Below are positions 44,739 to 53,187 of a DNA stretch of 64,000 bases, piece after piece. Below the pieces are notes generated by a model, which saw only the letters and a program-made list of their open reading frames with translations, did not search any database and had not been told where the DNA came from. Source of the stretch: Bacillus sp. REN16. Its GTDB lineage: Bacteria > Bacillota > Bacilli > Bacillales > Bacillaceae_L. The stretch lies in assembly GCF_020731355.1 (NCBI RefSeq), contig NZ_JAJFZK010000001.1, positions 124,001 to 188,000 of the forward strand, given 5' to 3'. Position numbers and translations under genes: made by a program. How positions within the stretch are numbered: position 1 is the stretch's first letter; every line of letters starts with the position of its first letter.

Positions 44739-46160
44739 ATGGACAAACAAAAATTATTTATTAACGGAAAATGGGAGGAAGGGTTCGAGCACGAGGAATT
44801 ACGATCACCCTATAATCAAGAATTAATCGCTATGATCCCATTAGCCACGAAAGAACAAGTAGAGAAAGCAATTGAAAGTGCGCAACAAGCAACACAAACC
44901 ATGAGAAATTTAACGACATTCGAACGCGCTCAAATCCTTGAAAAAGTGTCAGACCTGTTTACCGAAAGATTAGAAGAATGTGCTCTCATTCTAGCAGCAG
45001 AAAATGCAAAACCATTAAAAGCTGCAAGAGCCGAAATCATCAGAACTGCTGAAACGTATAAATTTGCAGCAGAGGAAGCTAAGCGACTTCACGGGGAAAC
45101 GGTACCACTTGATGCCGCAAAAAGCGGGAAAGGTCGATTTGGCTATACCAAAAGAGATCCACTCGGTGTTATTGCCGCTATCACACCCTTTAATTTTCCT
45201 TTTAATTTAGTGGCGCATAAGCTTGGACCAGCCTTTGCGGCAGGTAATACAGTCGTATTAAAGCCTGCTTCACAAACACCCCTAAGTGCCATTATGACGG
45301 CTAAATTATTTGATGAAGCTGGCTTACCAAAAGGAGCTCTTAATGTAGTAACAGGTAAGGGCAGGATCATAGGAGATCATCTTGTTCAGGATCATCGTGT
45401 GAAAATGGTTACTTTCACAGGAAGTGTACCAGTCGGAACACGAATTAAAGAAAAAGCGGGACTTAAGCGTGTGACATTGGAATTAGGTTCCAATGCTGCT
45501 GTTATTATTGATAGTGCAGATGATCTGGATGCAGTAGCTGCTCGTTGTGCAGAAGGAGCATTCAATTTTGCAGGCCAAGTTTGTATTTCTGTTCAACGTG
45601 TATACGTGAACGAAGAATTATATGAAGACTTTATCAAAAAAATAAAATACTACACCAGCAGATTAGTTCTTGGAGATCCAAAATCAGAGGAGACAGACAT
45701 GTCAGCTCTGATCCATCCAAACGAAACTGTTCGAATTGAAGACTGGGTAAAAGAAGCTAAAGAAGCTGGAGCAATCGTTGTTCACGGTGGAAAGCGGGAA
45801 GGCTCTGTTTTTCAGCCGACGATATTAGTGAATACCGCTGAAAATCTAGCTGTTTCCTGTAATGAAGCATTCGGACCGATTGTGTCTGTTAATTCCTATA
45901 AATCATGGGATGAGGCTATTAAGCTTGTAAATACTTCCGAATATGGCTTACAGGCGGGAGTCTACACCACAAATATTCAAAAGGCATTTGAAGCTGCCGA
46001 TCGATTAGAGGTGGGAGGAGTTATAATTAATGATATTCCAACCTTTAGAGTAGATAATATGCCATATGGTGGGGTTAAAAACAGTGGTGTTGGCAAAGAA
46101 GGGATAAAATATTCTACTGAGGAAATGACTGAGTTAAAATTTGTATCATTTAAACTATAA
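44739..46160 (+). CDS. NAD(P)-dependent aldehyde dehydrogenase
   Basis: A 473-residue aldehyde dehydrogenase oxidising an aldehyde to the acid. Catalytic N152 (ITPFNFP), E248 (TLELGSN) and C282 (FAGQVCISVQR), and cofactor stretch GNTVVLKPASQTP plus FTGSVPVGTRI are all present. The pattern resembles lactaldehyde or glyceraldehyde-3-phosphate (non-phosphorylating) type enzymes. Lactaldehyde arises from rhamnose breakdown, which would fit the nearby locus, but the gene lies 6 kb from it and is transcribed separately. Confidence 0.9.
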   Translation: MDKQKLFINGKWEEGFEHEELRSPYNQELIAMIPLATKEQVEKAIESAQQATQTMRNLTTFERAQILEKVSDLFTERLEECALILAAENAKPLKAARAEIIRTAETYKFAAEEAKRLHGETVPLDAAKSGKGRFGYTKRDPLGVIAAITPFNFPFNLVAHKLGPAFAAGNTVVLKPASQTPLSAIMTAKLFDEAGLPKGALNVVTGKGRIIGDHLVQDHRVKMVTFTGSVPVGTRIKEKAGLKRVTLELGSNAAVIIDSADDLDAVAARCAEGAFNFAGQVCISVQRVYVNEELYEDFIKKIKYYTSRLVLGDPKSEETDMSALIHPNETVRIEDWVKEAKEAGAIVVHGGKREGSVFQPTILVNTAENLAVSCNEAFGPIVSVNSYKSWDEAIKLVNTSEYGLQAGVYTTNIQKAFEAADRLEVGGVIINDIPTFRVDNMPYGGVKNSGVGKEGIKYSTEEMTELKFVSFKL

Positions 46161-46164
46161 ATGG

Positions 46165-46196
46165 AAAAAGCCTACAGCTAACACTGTAGGCTTTGA
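46165..46196. terminator. Bidirectional terminator
   Basis: AAAGCCTACAG-CTAACA-CTGTAGGCTTT lies between the aldehyde dehydrogenase gene and the convergent MFS gene. Confidence 0.88.
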
Positions 46197-46200
46197 CATT

Positions 46201-47343
46201 CTATGAGACTAGTTTCCTTTTCTTTTCAGGCTTAAGAGCAAATAAACCGCCAATTAAAAACGTACCACTAATAAAAAAAACAGAAAAAATACCAGCCCAA
46301 GAGCCTACTAAACCAAAAAAGACTGGGGCAATCAACTGTGACAATCGATTAGAAGCAAGCCGTAATCCGAGAACCTCACCTGTTCTAGATTTTGGTGATG
46401 CATTATAGGTAGTTGTCATTGAAAGTGGTTGGCCGCATCCGAGTCCAAGTCCCATGATGGCACTTAAGGCACCTAATAAAATCACATTACCGGTAAACGG
46501 TACTAATAAGAATGAAATTCCTGCCATAAAGACGGAAGCAATTAATACACTGTCCCTTCCAAATCTTAGTGTCAGTGCTGGTAAAAAAAATCGAACAAAT
46601 ATAATTGCAAAGCCTTGAACTGCGATAATCCAACCAATCATGGATGTAGAAATACCATACTGCTTTGCAAAGAGAGGAAAATAAGCAATGAAAATATCCT
46701 TGGAATATAAAACCAGAGCACTGGCAATTAATGCCTTACGTAAAATTGGGATTTTTAATAAGCTTACTGATGCATTTAGGCTAACCTTTTTAATATCTTT
46801 GTTTCTCTTAATAACTGGAATAAAAACCGCCATTACTAACGGAACGATAATGATAAAAATCGAGACAAAGAATACTGATGAATATGAAATATGCTCTCCC
46901 ATGTAGCCTGCAATTACCGGTCCAATCATAGAGCCAAAAGCAACCGCCATTCCAAAATAACTATAATAACGGTCCCGGTTATTTTCATTAGAGATGTTTC
47001 CTAAAAGATTTTGAAGTGATACCGTTATGAAAATAGTTGAGACACCTACAATTAATTGAGAAATATACAATGAAAACAAGGTCGGGAAGAAATAGGGTAT
47101 CGCCAAACCAGTTGCAACCCCTAACAGTCCTATTATAACTGGTAATCGATCCCCAATCTTATCGGCAACCCTTCCAGCATAAATCGCAAATATTAATGGG
47201 AAAAATGCATATACAGCCGTCAACATCCCGACATCGAATGTTGAAGCACCCATATCTGTAGCATACAAAGAGATAATCGCCCTAGTCATATTCATTACGG
47301 TTTGAAAAAATAAAATGATTAACAAAATAACATTTACAACCAT
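46201..47343 (-). CDS. MFS transporter
   Basis: A 380-residue major facilitator with 12 helices. The A-motif-like turn GRVADKIGDRLPV lies between helices 2 and 3 and is repeated as LTLRFGRDSV in the second half, typical of drug/proton antiporters. It is divergent from a LysR-type regulator with a 150-bp shared promoter region, so it is probably its target. Substrate unknown. Confidence 0.8.
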   Translation of the reverse strand: MVVNVILLIILFFQTVMNMTRAIISLYATDMGASTFDVGMLTAVYAFFPLIFAIYAGRVADKIGDRLPVIIGLLGVATGLAIPYFFPTLFSLYISQLIVGVSTIFITVSLQNLLGNISNENNRDRYYSYFGMAVAFGSMIGPVIAGYMGEHISYSSVFFVSIFIIIVPLVMAVFIPVIKRNKDIKKVSLNASVSLLKIPILRKALIASALVLYSKDIFIAYFPLFAKQYGISTSMIGWIIAVQGFAIIFVRFFLPALTLRFGRDSVLIASVFMAGISFLLVPFTGNVILLGALSAIMGLGLGCGQPLSMTTTYNASPKSRTGEVLGLRLASNRLSQLIAPVFFGLVGSWAGIFSVFFISGTFLIGGLFALKPEKKRKLVS

Positions 47344-47493
47344 TTGGATTACCCTCTCACTCTGTTAATTTAAAAATTAACGATACTTTAGAAGCCGTTT
47401 ATTAAAAATATAGTATACTGATACATATAAGTAAAATACTGTATTTTGATAGTTAGCCATAATCAAAATCAATATCTAATTAAGGGGAATATT

Positions 47494-48357
47494 ATGAGAA
47501 GTCAGGATTGGGAAATCTTAAAGTTTTTATTTGAAAACAAAAATATTACAAAAACAGCTCAAAGCTTATATCTTTCTCAACCAGCACTTACAAACCGAAT
47601 ACAACAAATTGAAAAGGAATTTGGTACAAAAATTATTAACAGAGGCAGAAGAGGAGTCCATTTCACACCACAAGGAGAATATCTGGCAAAGTGTGCAGAA
47701 GAGATGGTTCGAACACTACAAGAAATAAAAGAAAATATATCAAATATGGACAATCAAGTTGCAGGAACGATTAAGTTTGGTGTTTCTAGTTATTTTACAA
47801 AGTATAAGCTTCCCAAGCTATTGAGGCTTTTTAAAAATCAGTATCCCAATGTTGAATTTCAGGTTACAACCGGGTGGAGCAGAGATATGTTTAATGCCTT
47901 ATATAAAAAGGATGTGCACATTGCATTTGTACGCGGAGATTATCATTGGCAAGGGCAAAAACAGCTATTATTTGAGGAGCAACTGTGTATTGCCTCAAAA
48001 AACGAAGTCAATGTGGAAGAACTTCCGTATTTGCCAAGAATCGATTACAAAACTGATAATTTACTAAAATCCCTCGTTGATAATTGGTGGTCAGAGAACT
48101 TCTCAAAACCACCGATGATTACGATGGAGGTGGATCAGGTTGATACCTGTAAGGAAATGGTGGCGAATGGGTTAGGATATGCGATTATGCCAGGAATGAT
48201 ATTAAATGATATGGAAGGAATATATAAAATTAATCTGAAAGATCAAGATGGGTTGCCACTCCTTCGTAAAACTTGGATGTTTTACCATGATGAGGCACTC
48301 GAATTAAATGTTATACAAGCATTTGTCACATTTATTAAAAGCTTAAAGCAGTTTTGA
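47494..48357 (+). CDS. LysR family transcriptional regulator
   Basis: A 287-residue regulator. The N-terminal winged helix contains NITKTAQSLYLSQPALTNRI and RGRRGVHFTPQGEYL; the effector-binding domain is of the periplasmic-binding type (IKFGVSSYFTKYKLPKLLRL, VANGLGYAIMPGMIL). ATG 47494 follows AAGGGGAAT; the frame extends upstream without a site. Divergent from the MFS transporter gene, the usual arrangement of a LysR regulator and its target. A repeat ATACTG in the shared region (47416-47440) may be part of its operator. Confidence 0.88.
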   Translation: MRSQDWEILKFLFENKNITKTAQSLYLSQPALTNRIQQIEKEFGTKIINRGRRGVHFTPQGEYLAKCAEEMVRTLQEIKENISNMDNQVAGTIKFGVSSYFTKYKLPKLLRLFKNQYPNVEFQVTTGWSRDMFNALYKKDVHIAFVRGDYHWQGQKQLLFEEQLCIASKNEVNVEELPYLPRIDYKTDNLLKSLVDNWWSENFSKPPMITMEVDQVDTCKEMVANGLGYAIMPGMILNDMEGIYKINLKDQDGLPLLRKTWMFYHDEALELNVIQAFVTFIKSLKQF

Positions 48358-48490
48358 CAGAAGAGCTGCGAGCGAATTCATCGCAGTAATTTAGCTCTAA
48401 TGGAATGGCTGTCCTTTAAATGGTACTACATAAATAAAATAGAAGCCCAGTTTAATAACGGGTTCCTGTTAACTATCAAAACATTAAAAA

Positions 48491-48535
48491 TGTAAGATAA
48501 AATGAGTGCCAATTTGGCATACATTTTATCTTACA
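48491..48535. repeat. Long perfect hairpin
   Basis: TGTAAGATAAAATG (48491-48504) pairs perfectly with CATTTTATCTTACA (48522-48535); inside, TGCCAA and TTGGCA form a second stem separated by a 2x2 internal loop. No T-run follows, so it is not an ordinary terminator. Confidence 0.85.
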
Positions 48536-48592
48536 AAAGTGCTTAGAAACATAAGAAATCCTATCCTTAATTGAATACCCAGTGATATTTAA

Positions 48593-48780
48593 AATAAGCG
48601 GAGATATTTCCGTTAAATACAGACTAGAGCTCTTTTCGGGGTTTATAGGGGGAAATTTTCCGCTTATGCAAAGAAAAATCCCCAATTTTTACGTTACTTG
48701 AGTCAATAGGGGAAATTTCTCCTCTTATTTACGCTATTTTTTAGCCTATTTACAAATTAAGAGGAATTTCTCACTCTATT
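48593..48780. repeat. Four imperfect palindromic repeats (NGGAAATTTCCNCTTAT type)
   Basis: Related units at about 48593-48617 (AAGCGGAGATATTTCCGTT), 48645-48669 (GGGGGAAATTTTCCGCTTAT), 48705-48730 (AGGGGAAATTTCTCCTCTTA) and 48755-48780 (AAGAGGAATTTCTCACTC), spaced 50-60 bp. Each is centred on AAATTT or a close variant. Confidence 0.75.
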
Positions 48781-48951
48781 TTTTTAAAATCCGGTGCGTA
48801 AGCTGCCCCCCTAACCTCTTTTCCAATCAAAAATGGCTCGGTGAACTGAGCCACCTTATTTTTAATTGCAAAAACAGATACAAGAAGCAGTACAAAATGG
48901 GCTACATTTTCGGGTTTTGCGACAGGAAACGGAACCCGTTACCAGTTTAAC

Positions 48952-48980
48952 ACCCTTTTATTCATAAAGGGTATTTTTTA
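48952..48980 (+). terminator. Orphan rho-independent terminator upstream of the sensor kinase
   Basis: ACCCTTT-TATTCAT-AAAGGGT followed by ATTTTTTATC. It points towards the kinase gene, ending about 100 bp before it, with no coding region for 590 bp upstream. Confidence 0.75.
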
Positions 48981-49083
48981 TCTCAAAAATAGTTTATCAA
49001 TGTTCTTGATTAATTCTGACTATTCAGCATAAAATGGGTATTAAGGTCCTATTATATTGATGGTAGAAGGGAATGTATCCATC

Positions 49084-50673
49084 ATGAGAGTTACTTTACA
49101 AACAAAACTTCTTGTACTGATCATATCATTACTATTATTTGTTATTGTTTTTTTAACGGTTATCTTTTCGTATTTTGAGTCAAAACAAACCGAGCATAAT
49201 ATGGGCCAGCTAGCTTTACAGGTCGCCACTACGGTTTCTTTTATGCCAGACATTCAAGAAGCATTTGATTTGGAAGATCCCTCAGAAATTATCCAACCTA
49301 TAGTTGAACAAATACGCGAAGAAGTAGGGGCAGAATTTATCATTGTAGGAAATAAGGATAGCATTCGTTACTCCCATCCGCAAGAATGGAAAATAGGAAA
49401 AAAGATGGTTGGCGGAGATAATGATGAAGCTTTAATAGATGGTGAGTATTATACATCCAAGGCTATTGGCTCCTTAGGCCCTTCTTTACGAGGAAAAGCA
49501 CCCGTTTTTGATAAAGAAGGCAATATCATTGGTATTGTATCGGTAGGATTCATGCAAGAAGATATACGCGCAGTCATCTCAAACCGATTAATTAAATATA
49601 GCATGATTGCCTTTTTCGTGTTGTTACTTGGAATTGGTGGAGGGGTCCTCCTAGCAAAAAATATCCGTAAAGATATTTTAGGGCTCGAGCCGCATCAAAT
49701 TGCTTCCTTATATAGAGAGCGAAATGCCATTTTATATTCCATAAAAGAAGGGATAATCGCTGTTGATGAATATGGTAAAATAACATTAACAAACAATACT
49801 GCAAAAAATTTTCTCGGCATTACAGATGACTCTATTAATCAACCTATTGAAGATGTGGTTCCAAACACTGAGATGTATCGGGTTTTACATTCAGGATTGC
49901 TCGAAAGCGATCAGGAAATGCTTCTAAAGGACAGAGTTGTCATTGTAAACAGGACACCGATTATTGAAAAAGATAGAATTGTAGGAGTAGTTGCAAGTTT
50001 TAGAGATAAAACAGAAATTACGAAAATGGTCAATACTCTATCGGAAGTTCGAAAGTATTCTGAGGACTTACGTGCACAAACACATGAATTTACAAATAAG
50101 TTGTATGCGCTATCAGGTTTACTGCAGTTAGGTGAATATCAGGAGGCAATCGAGTTTATTCAATTGGAATCCTCTAATCACCAAATTCAAAGCAGAATTC
50201 TATTCGAACAGATACTTGATCATAAAGTACAAGCTATATTGCTCGGTAAGATCGGGAAAGCTTCTGAGCATAAAATTAACTTTACAATCGATCCGAATAG
50301 TTTTTTAAAACCGCTTCCAAAACATGTTGACTTATCTAAGTTAATTACGATTTTAGGAAATATTATTGACAACGCATTTGAAGAAGTAATGAAAAACAAT
50401 GGTAAAAAAGAGGTAGCTTTTTTCACAACTGATATTGGCAATGACATTGTTTTTGAGGTGGCAGATACAGGAAATGGCATCGATTTTGTAAAACAGCCTA
50501 ATATTTTTTCAAAAGGATTTTCGACCAAAGACGGAAAAAATCGGGGATTTGGTTTAGCGAGTGTTAAGCAAGTTGTGACTGAATTAAATGGGACAATTGA
50601 AATAAATAACGGGAATGGTGGAGGAGCCGTTTTTTCAATCTTTATTCCTAAGGAAATGAAAAATGTTGGCTAA
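49084..50673 (+). CDS. Sensor histidine kinase, CitS/DctS/MalK (carboxylate) type
   Basis: A 529-residue membrane kinase. TM1 (LLVLIISLLLFVIVFLTVIF), an extracytoplasmic Cache-like ligand domain (about 35-165), TM2 (IAFFVLLLGIGGGVLLA), a PAS domain (about 210-310), then the family-specific phospho-acceptor RAQTHEFTNKLYALSG and the ATPase domain with IIDNAFEEV, VADTGNGID and NRGFGLASVKQ. This group senses citrate, malate or C4-dicarboxylates. It overlaps no gene but is 12 bp before its response regulator. ATG 49084 is preferred, with GAAGGGA ten bases upstream. Confidence 0.92.
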   Translation: MRVTLQTKLLVLIISLLLFVIVFLTVIFSYFESKQTEHNMGQLALQVATTVSFMPDIQEAFDLEDPSEIIQPIVEQIREEVGAEFIIVGNKDSIRYSHPQEWKIGKKMVGGDNDEALIDGEYYTSKAIGSLGPSLRGKAPVFDKEGNIIGIVSVGFMQEDIRAVISNRLIKYSMIAFFVLLLGIGGGVLLAKNIRKDILGLEPHQIASLYRERNAILYSIKEGIIAVDEYGKITLTNNTAKNFLGITDDSINQPIEDVVPNTEMYRVLHSGLLESDQEMLLKDRVVIVNRTPIIEKDRIVGVVASFRDKTEITKMVNTLSEVRKYSEDLRAQTHEFTNKLYALSGLLQLGEYQEAIEFIQLESSNHQIQSRILFEQILDHKVQAILLGKIGKASEHKINFTIDPNSFLKPLPKHVDLSKLITILGNIIDNAFEEVMKNNGKKEVAFFTTDIGNDIVFEVADTGNGIDFVKQPNIFSKGFSTKDGKNRGFGLASVKQVVTELNGTIEINNGNGGGAVFSIFIPKEMKNVG

Positions 50674-50685
50674 GGGGTGAATAAT

Positions 50686-51363
50686 GTGATTAGAGTTGCA
50701 ATTGCAGAAGATGATTTCCGAGTTGCATCGATTCATGAAAGATTTCTGATGAAAATCGAAGGTGTTCAAGTAGTAGGTAAAACATTGACGGGAGAAGAAA
50801 CTCTTAAGCTACTAGCAAAAGAAAATGTAGAATTATTGCTCCTCGACATTTATATGCAGGATCAACTTGGAACTGATTTACTGCCTATTATTAGAAGAGA
50901 TTTTCCGCATATAGATGTCATCATGATTACGGCAGCTACGGAAAAAGAATTGGTTGAACGATCCTTACGAAATGGAGTTATCGACTATATCATAAAACCC
51001 GTAACACTTGATCGATTTATTTCAACACTTGAAAATTATAAAAAGCGAAGAGAGTTATTAGATGTTGAATCTGAGGTTAATCAACATGTAATAGATTCAG
51101 TTTTCGGGCACTCCGCACAAACGGTTAAACATAATGAGGGTATGCCAAAAGGTATCGATCCCTTAACCCTGCAAAAAGTAATCGAAATTATGAAAACGGT
51201 TGTAGAAGGTATTTCCGCAGAAGAGATGGGTGAAAGAATGGGTGCTTCTAGAACAACGGCTAGACGGTATTTAGAATATATCATCTCAACTGGAGGGGCT
51301 ACGGCGGAATTAGAATATGGAATCGTAGGCAGACCAGAGAGAAAGTATCGGCTTCTCTCGTGA
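50686..51363 (+). CDS. Response regulator, CitT/DctR/MalR type
   Basis: A 225-residue regulator. Receiver domain with IAEDDFRV (D9/D10), phospho-acceptor D54 in LLLLDIYMQD, a Thr/Ala-containing switch (MITAAT) and K in IIKPV. The C-terminal DNA-binding domain contains ISAEEMGERMGASRTTARRY. Start GTG 50686 with AAGGGG eight bases upstream; GTG 50677 overlaps that site. Partner of the preceding kinase, and probably the activator of the tctCBA-prpDB operon. Confidence 0.92.
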   Translation: MIRVAIAEDDFRVASIHERFLMKIEGVQVVGKTLTGEETLKLLAKENVELLLLDIYMQDQLGTDLLPIIRRDFPHIDVIMITAATEKELVERSLRNGVIDYIIKPVTLDRFISTLENYKKRRELLDVESEVNQHVIDSVFGHSAQTVKHNEGMPKGIDPLTLQKVIEIMKTVVEGISAEEMGERMGASRTTARRYLEYIISTGGATAELEYGIVGRPERKYRLLS

Positions 51364-51399
51364 TTTAGTACAAAGGTATAAAAAACGTTGAATGAACAC

Positions 51400-51433
51400 A
51401 AAGAACCTAGGGGAAACTCCTCAGGTTCTTTTT
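51400..51433 (+). terminator. Terminator of the two-component operon
   Basis: AAAGAACCT and AGGTTCTTT form the stem, with an inner GGG/CTC pairing and a T-run after it. Confidence 0.8.
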
Positions 51434-51478
51434 CAGTTTTAAGAGTAATGGACAATTATGAAGTAATCGTGAACAAAA

Positions 51479-51493
51479 TGAACTTAATGTTCA
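51479..51493 (+). promoter_or_regulatory. Putative response-regulator operator before tctC
   Basis: TGAAC-TTAAT-GTTCA inverted repeat, with a further direct TGAAC at 51470-51474. It lies 40 bp upstream of the tctC -35, an activating position. Confidence 0.45.
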
Positions 51494-51517
51494 AAAAATA
51501 TGTTAAATTCATTAAAT

Positions 51518-51531
51518 TGGAAACGGTTACA
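51518..51531 (+). promoter_or_regulatory. Putative cre (CcpA) site before tctC
   Basis: TGGAAACGGTTACA fits the cre consensus TGWNANCGNTNWCA with one mismatch and ends 3 bp before the -35 hexamer, a position for catabolite repression. Confidence 0.65.
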
Positions 51532-51534
51532 AAT

Positions 51535-51563
51535 TTGAAGATGTCAGATATGATTTCTATATT
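51535..51563 (+). promoter_or_regulatory. Putative sigma-A promoter of tctC
   Basis: TTGAAG (51535-51540), 17 bp, TATATT (51558-51563), 51 bp before the tctC ATG. Confidence 0.6.
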
Positions 51564-51614
51564 AAAGGAATTGGATAACCTTTAATACTTATTAAAAAGA
51601 GAAGGGGGATTTTT

Positions 51615-52658
51615 ATGAAGAAAATACTTTCAATTCTTTCGATCCTTTTAGTGTTATTTGTAGCAGCTTGTTCCAACAGCTCAACATCAAATAACTCGGG
51701 TGAAAAAGGAAATGAGCCAGAAAAATCTGGAGATAATGAAGCTGCGGAAAGCTGGGCGCCTGAAAAAGCCATTGAAATTGTGGCTCCAGCCGGAGCAGGT
51801 GGCGGTTGGGATACAACTGCACGTATGGCTGCAAAAGTTTTTGAAGATGAAAAGATTATTGAGCAAGGGCTAGGGGTAGTTAATAAGCCTGGAGGTGGAG
51901 GCGCAGTTGCTTGGGCATACATCCATTCACAAAAGGATAGTCCTTATAACCTATTCGTAACTTCACCACCAATGTTATTAGTTCCACTTAATGGTCAATC
52001 CGAATTTGATTTTGAGGATTTCACGCCACTTGCAAACGTAATCGCTGATTATGCTGCGATTGCTGTTCGTGCAGATGCTAAGTGGAATAATCTTAATGAA
52101 TTATTTGAAGATATGAAGAAAGATCCTTCAAGCGTTTCAGTAGTTGGAGCTTCTTCACCAGGAAGTATGGACCATATCCAATTTATTAAGGTTGCAAAGG
52201 CAGCAGGAGTAGATATTACAAAAATTAAATATGTTTCTGACCAGGATGGCGGAGCGTTAACACAACTTCTAAATGGAAGTGTACAAGTTTTCTCAACAGG
52301 GGTAGCTGAAACTGTTGAACAGGTTAAAGCAGGGAAAATTAAGGTACTAGGTGTTACTTCTGAAGAACGTCTAGAAGGTGAAGTGTTAGGAGACTTCCCA
52401 ACTGTCTTAGAGCAAGGAATTGACGCAACTTTTGTAAACTGGAGAGGTTTCTTCGGACCACCAGAAATGGATCCGGCTGCAGTGAAATACTATGAAGAGA
52501 AATTTAAAGAATTGAGTGATTCACAAGCATGGGCAGAAATTCGTAAACAATATGGATGGGCTCCAATGTACATGAATCACGAAGAATACAAAAAGTTCCT
52601 AAGTGAAGAAAGAGATTCTATGAAAGCGCTTCTTGATGAACTTGGTTTAGGAAAATAA
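51615..52658 (+). CDS. tctC: Tripartite tricarboxylate transporter substrate-binding lipoprotein (TctC)
   Basis: A 347-residue extracytoplasmic binding protein of the TTT family. Lipobox VAAC with acylated Cys19, and a Ser/Asn-rich linker. The ligand-binding signatures are IVAPAGAGGGWDTTARMA near the N terminus and GASSPGSMDHIQFIKVAKAA further on, typical of TctC/Bug proteins that bind carboxylate groups. Ligand inferred as a tricarboxylate because of the downstream enzymes. First gene of a five-gene operon. Confidence 0.92.
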   Translation: MKKILSILSILLVLFVAACSNSSTSNNSGEKGNEPEKSGDNEAAESWAPEKAIEIVAPAGAGGGWDTTARMAAKVFEDEKIIEQGLGVVNKPGGGGAVAWAYIHSQKDSPYNLFVTSPPMLLVPLNGQSEFDFEDFTPLANVIADYAAIAVRADAKWNNLNELFEDMKKDPSSVSVVGASSPGSMDHIQFIKVAKAAGVDITKIKYVSDQDGGALTQLLNGSVQVFSTGVAETVEQVKAGKIKVLGVTSEERLEGEVLGDFPTVLEQGIDATFVNWRGFFGPPEMDPAAVKYYEEKFKELSDSQAWAEIRKQYGWAPMYMNHEEYKKFLSEERDSMKALLDELGLGK

Positions 52659-52722
52659 GATTTGTCATTCAGGGAGCCGATGGAAAAACTCATTGGCTCC
52701 TTTTAAAAAAGGTGGTGCACTT

Positions 52723-53172
52723 ATGTTAAATACTGTAAATAAGAAAATATCACTCATTCTGGCGTTCGTATCAATAGGTTATTTAGTATTAGCTTTCCGC
52801 TTACCGGCATATCCTTATGTTCCAGTTGATTCAGATGCAGTGCCTATTGCATTAGGTTTTATATTACTATTGCTTTCAATTCTACTTTTTTTTCAAAAGG
52901 ACAATCATTCACAAGGTAAGACAAAAATTCCAACTGGTGAAAAGAGAGTAATCCTCACGGTTTTAGGTTTTGTACTCCTATTTATCATTCTACTTGAATT
53001 TTTAGGGTTCATTATTACAACTGCAATCTTTATTTTTGGAAACACATGGTTTTTGGGATACAAAAAGTGGAAAGGCATTTTAATCGTTTCTCTAGCAATC
53101 CCTCTAGCAATCTATTTTTTATTTAGCAAATTCTTACAAATCTCATTACCACAAGGTATATTGCCTTTTTAA
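52723..53172 (+). CDS. tctB: Tripartite tricarboxylate transporter small membrane subunit (TctB)
   Basis: A 149-residue protein with four predicted helices, matching TctB in size and topology (ILAFVSIGYLVLAFRLP, VILTVLGFVLLFIILLEFLG). ATG 52723 is chosen because AAAGGTGGTG lies just before it. Its position between tctC and tctA is the normal order for this transporter. Confidence 0.9.
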   Translation: MLNTVNKKISLILAFVSIGYLVLAFRLPAYPYVPVDSDAVPIALGFILLLLSILLFFQKDNHSQGKTKIPTGEKRVILTVLGFVLLFIILLEFLGFIITTAIFIFGNTWFLGYKKWKGILIVSLAIPLAIYFLFSKFLQISLPQGILPF

Positions 53173-53187
53173 AAAGGGGGAAGCACA

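Larger units (their letters stand above)
48358..49083. other. Gene-free region with palindromes and an orphan terminator
   Basis: No convincing coding frame occurs between the LysR gene and the sensor kinase. The stretch holds a long perfect hairpin (48491-48535), four related imperfect palindromes (48593-48780), a TGGCTC/GAGCCA hairpin (48834-48853), and a canonical terminator (48952-48980) that no annotated gene explains. AACGGGTTCC near 48458 and GGAACCCGTT near 48931 form a distant 10-bp inverted pair. Confidence 0.7.

Noticed and set aside
48780-49083. T-box or tRNA-sensing leader before the sensor kinase
   Set aside because: A terminator is present, but the T-box sequence AGGGTGGNACCGCG and a specifier loop are not visible.
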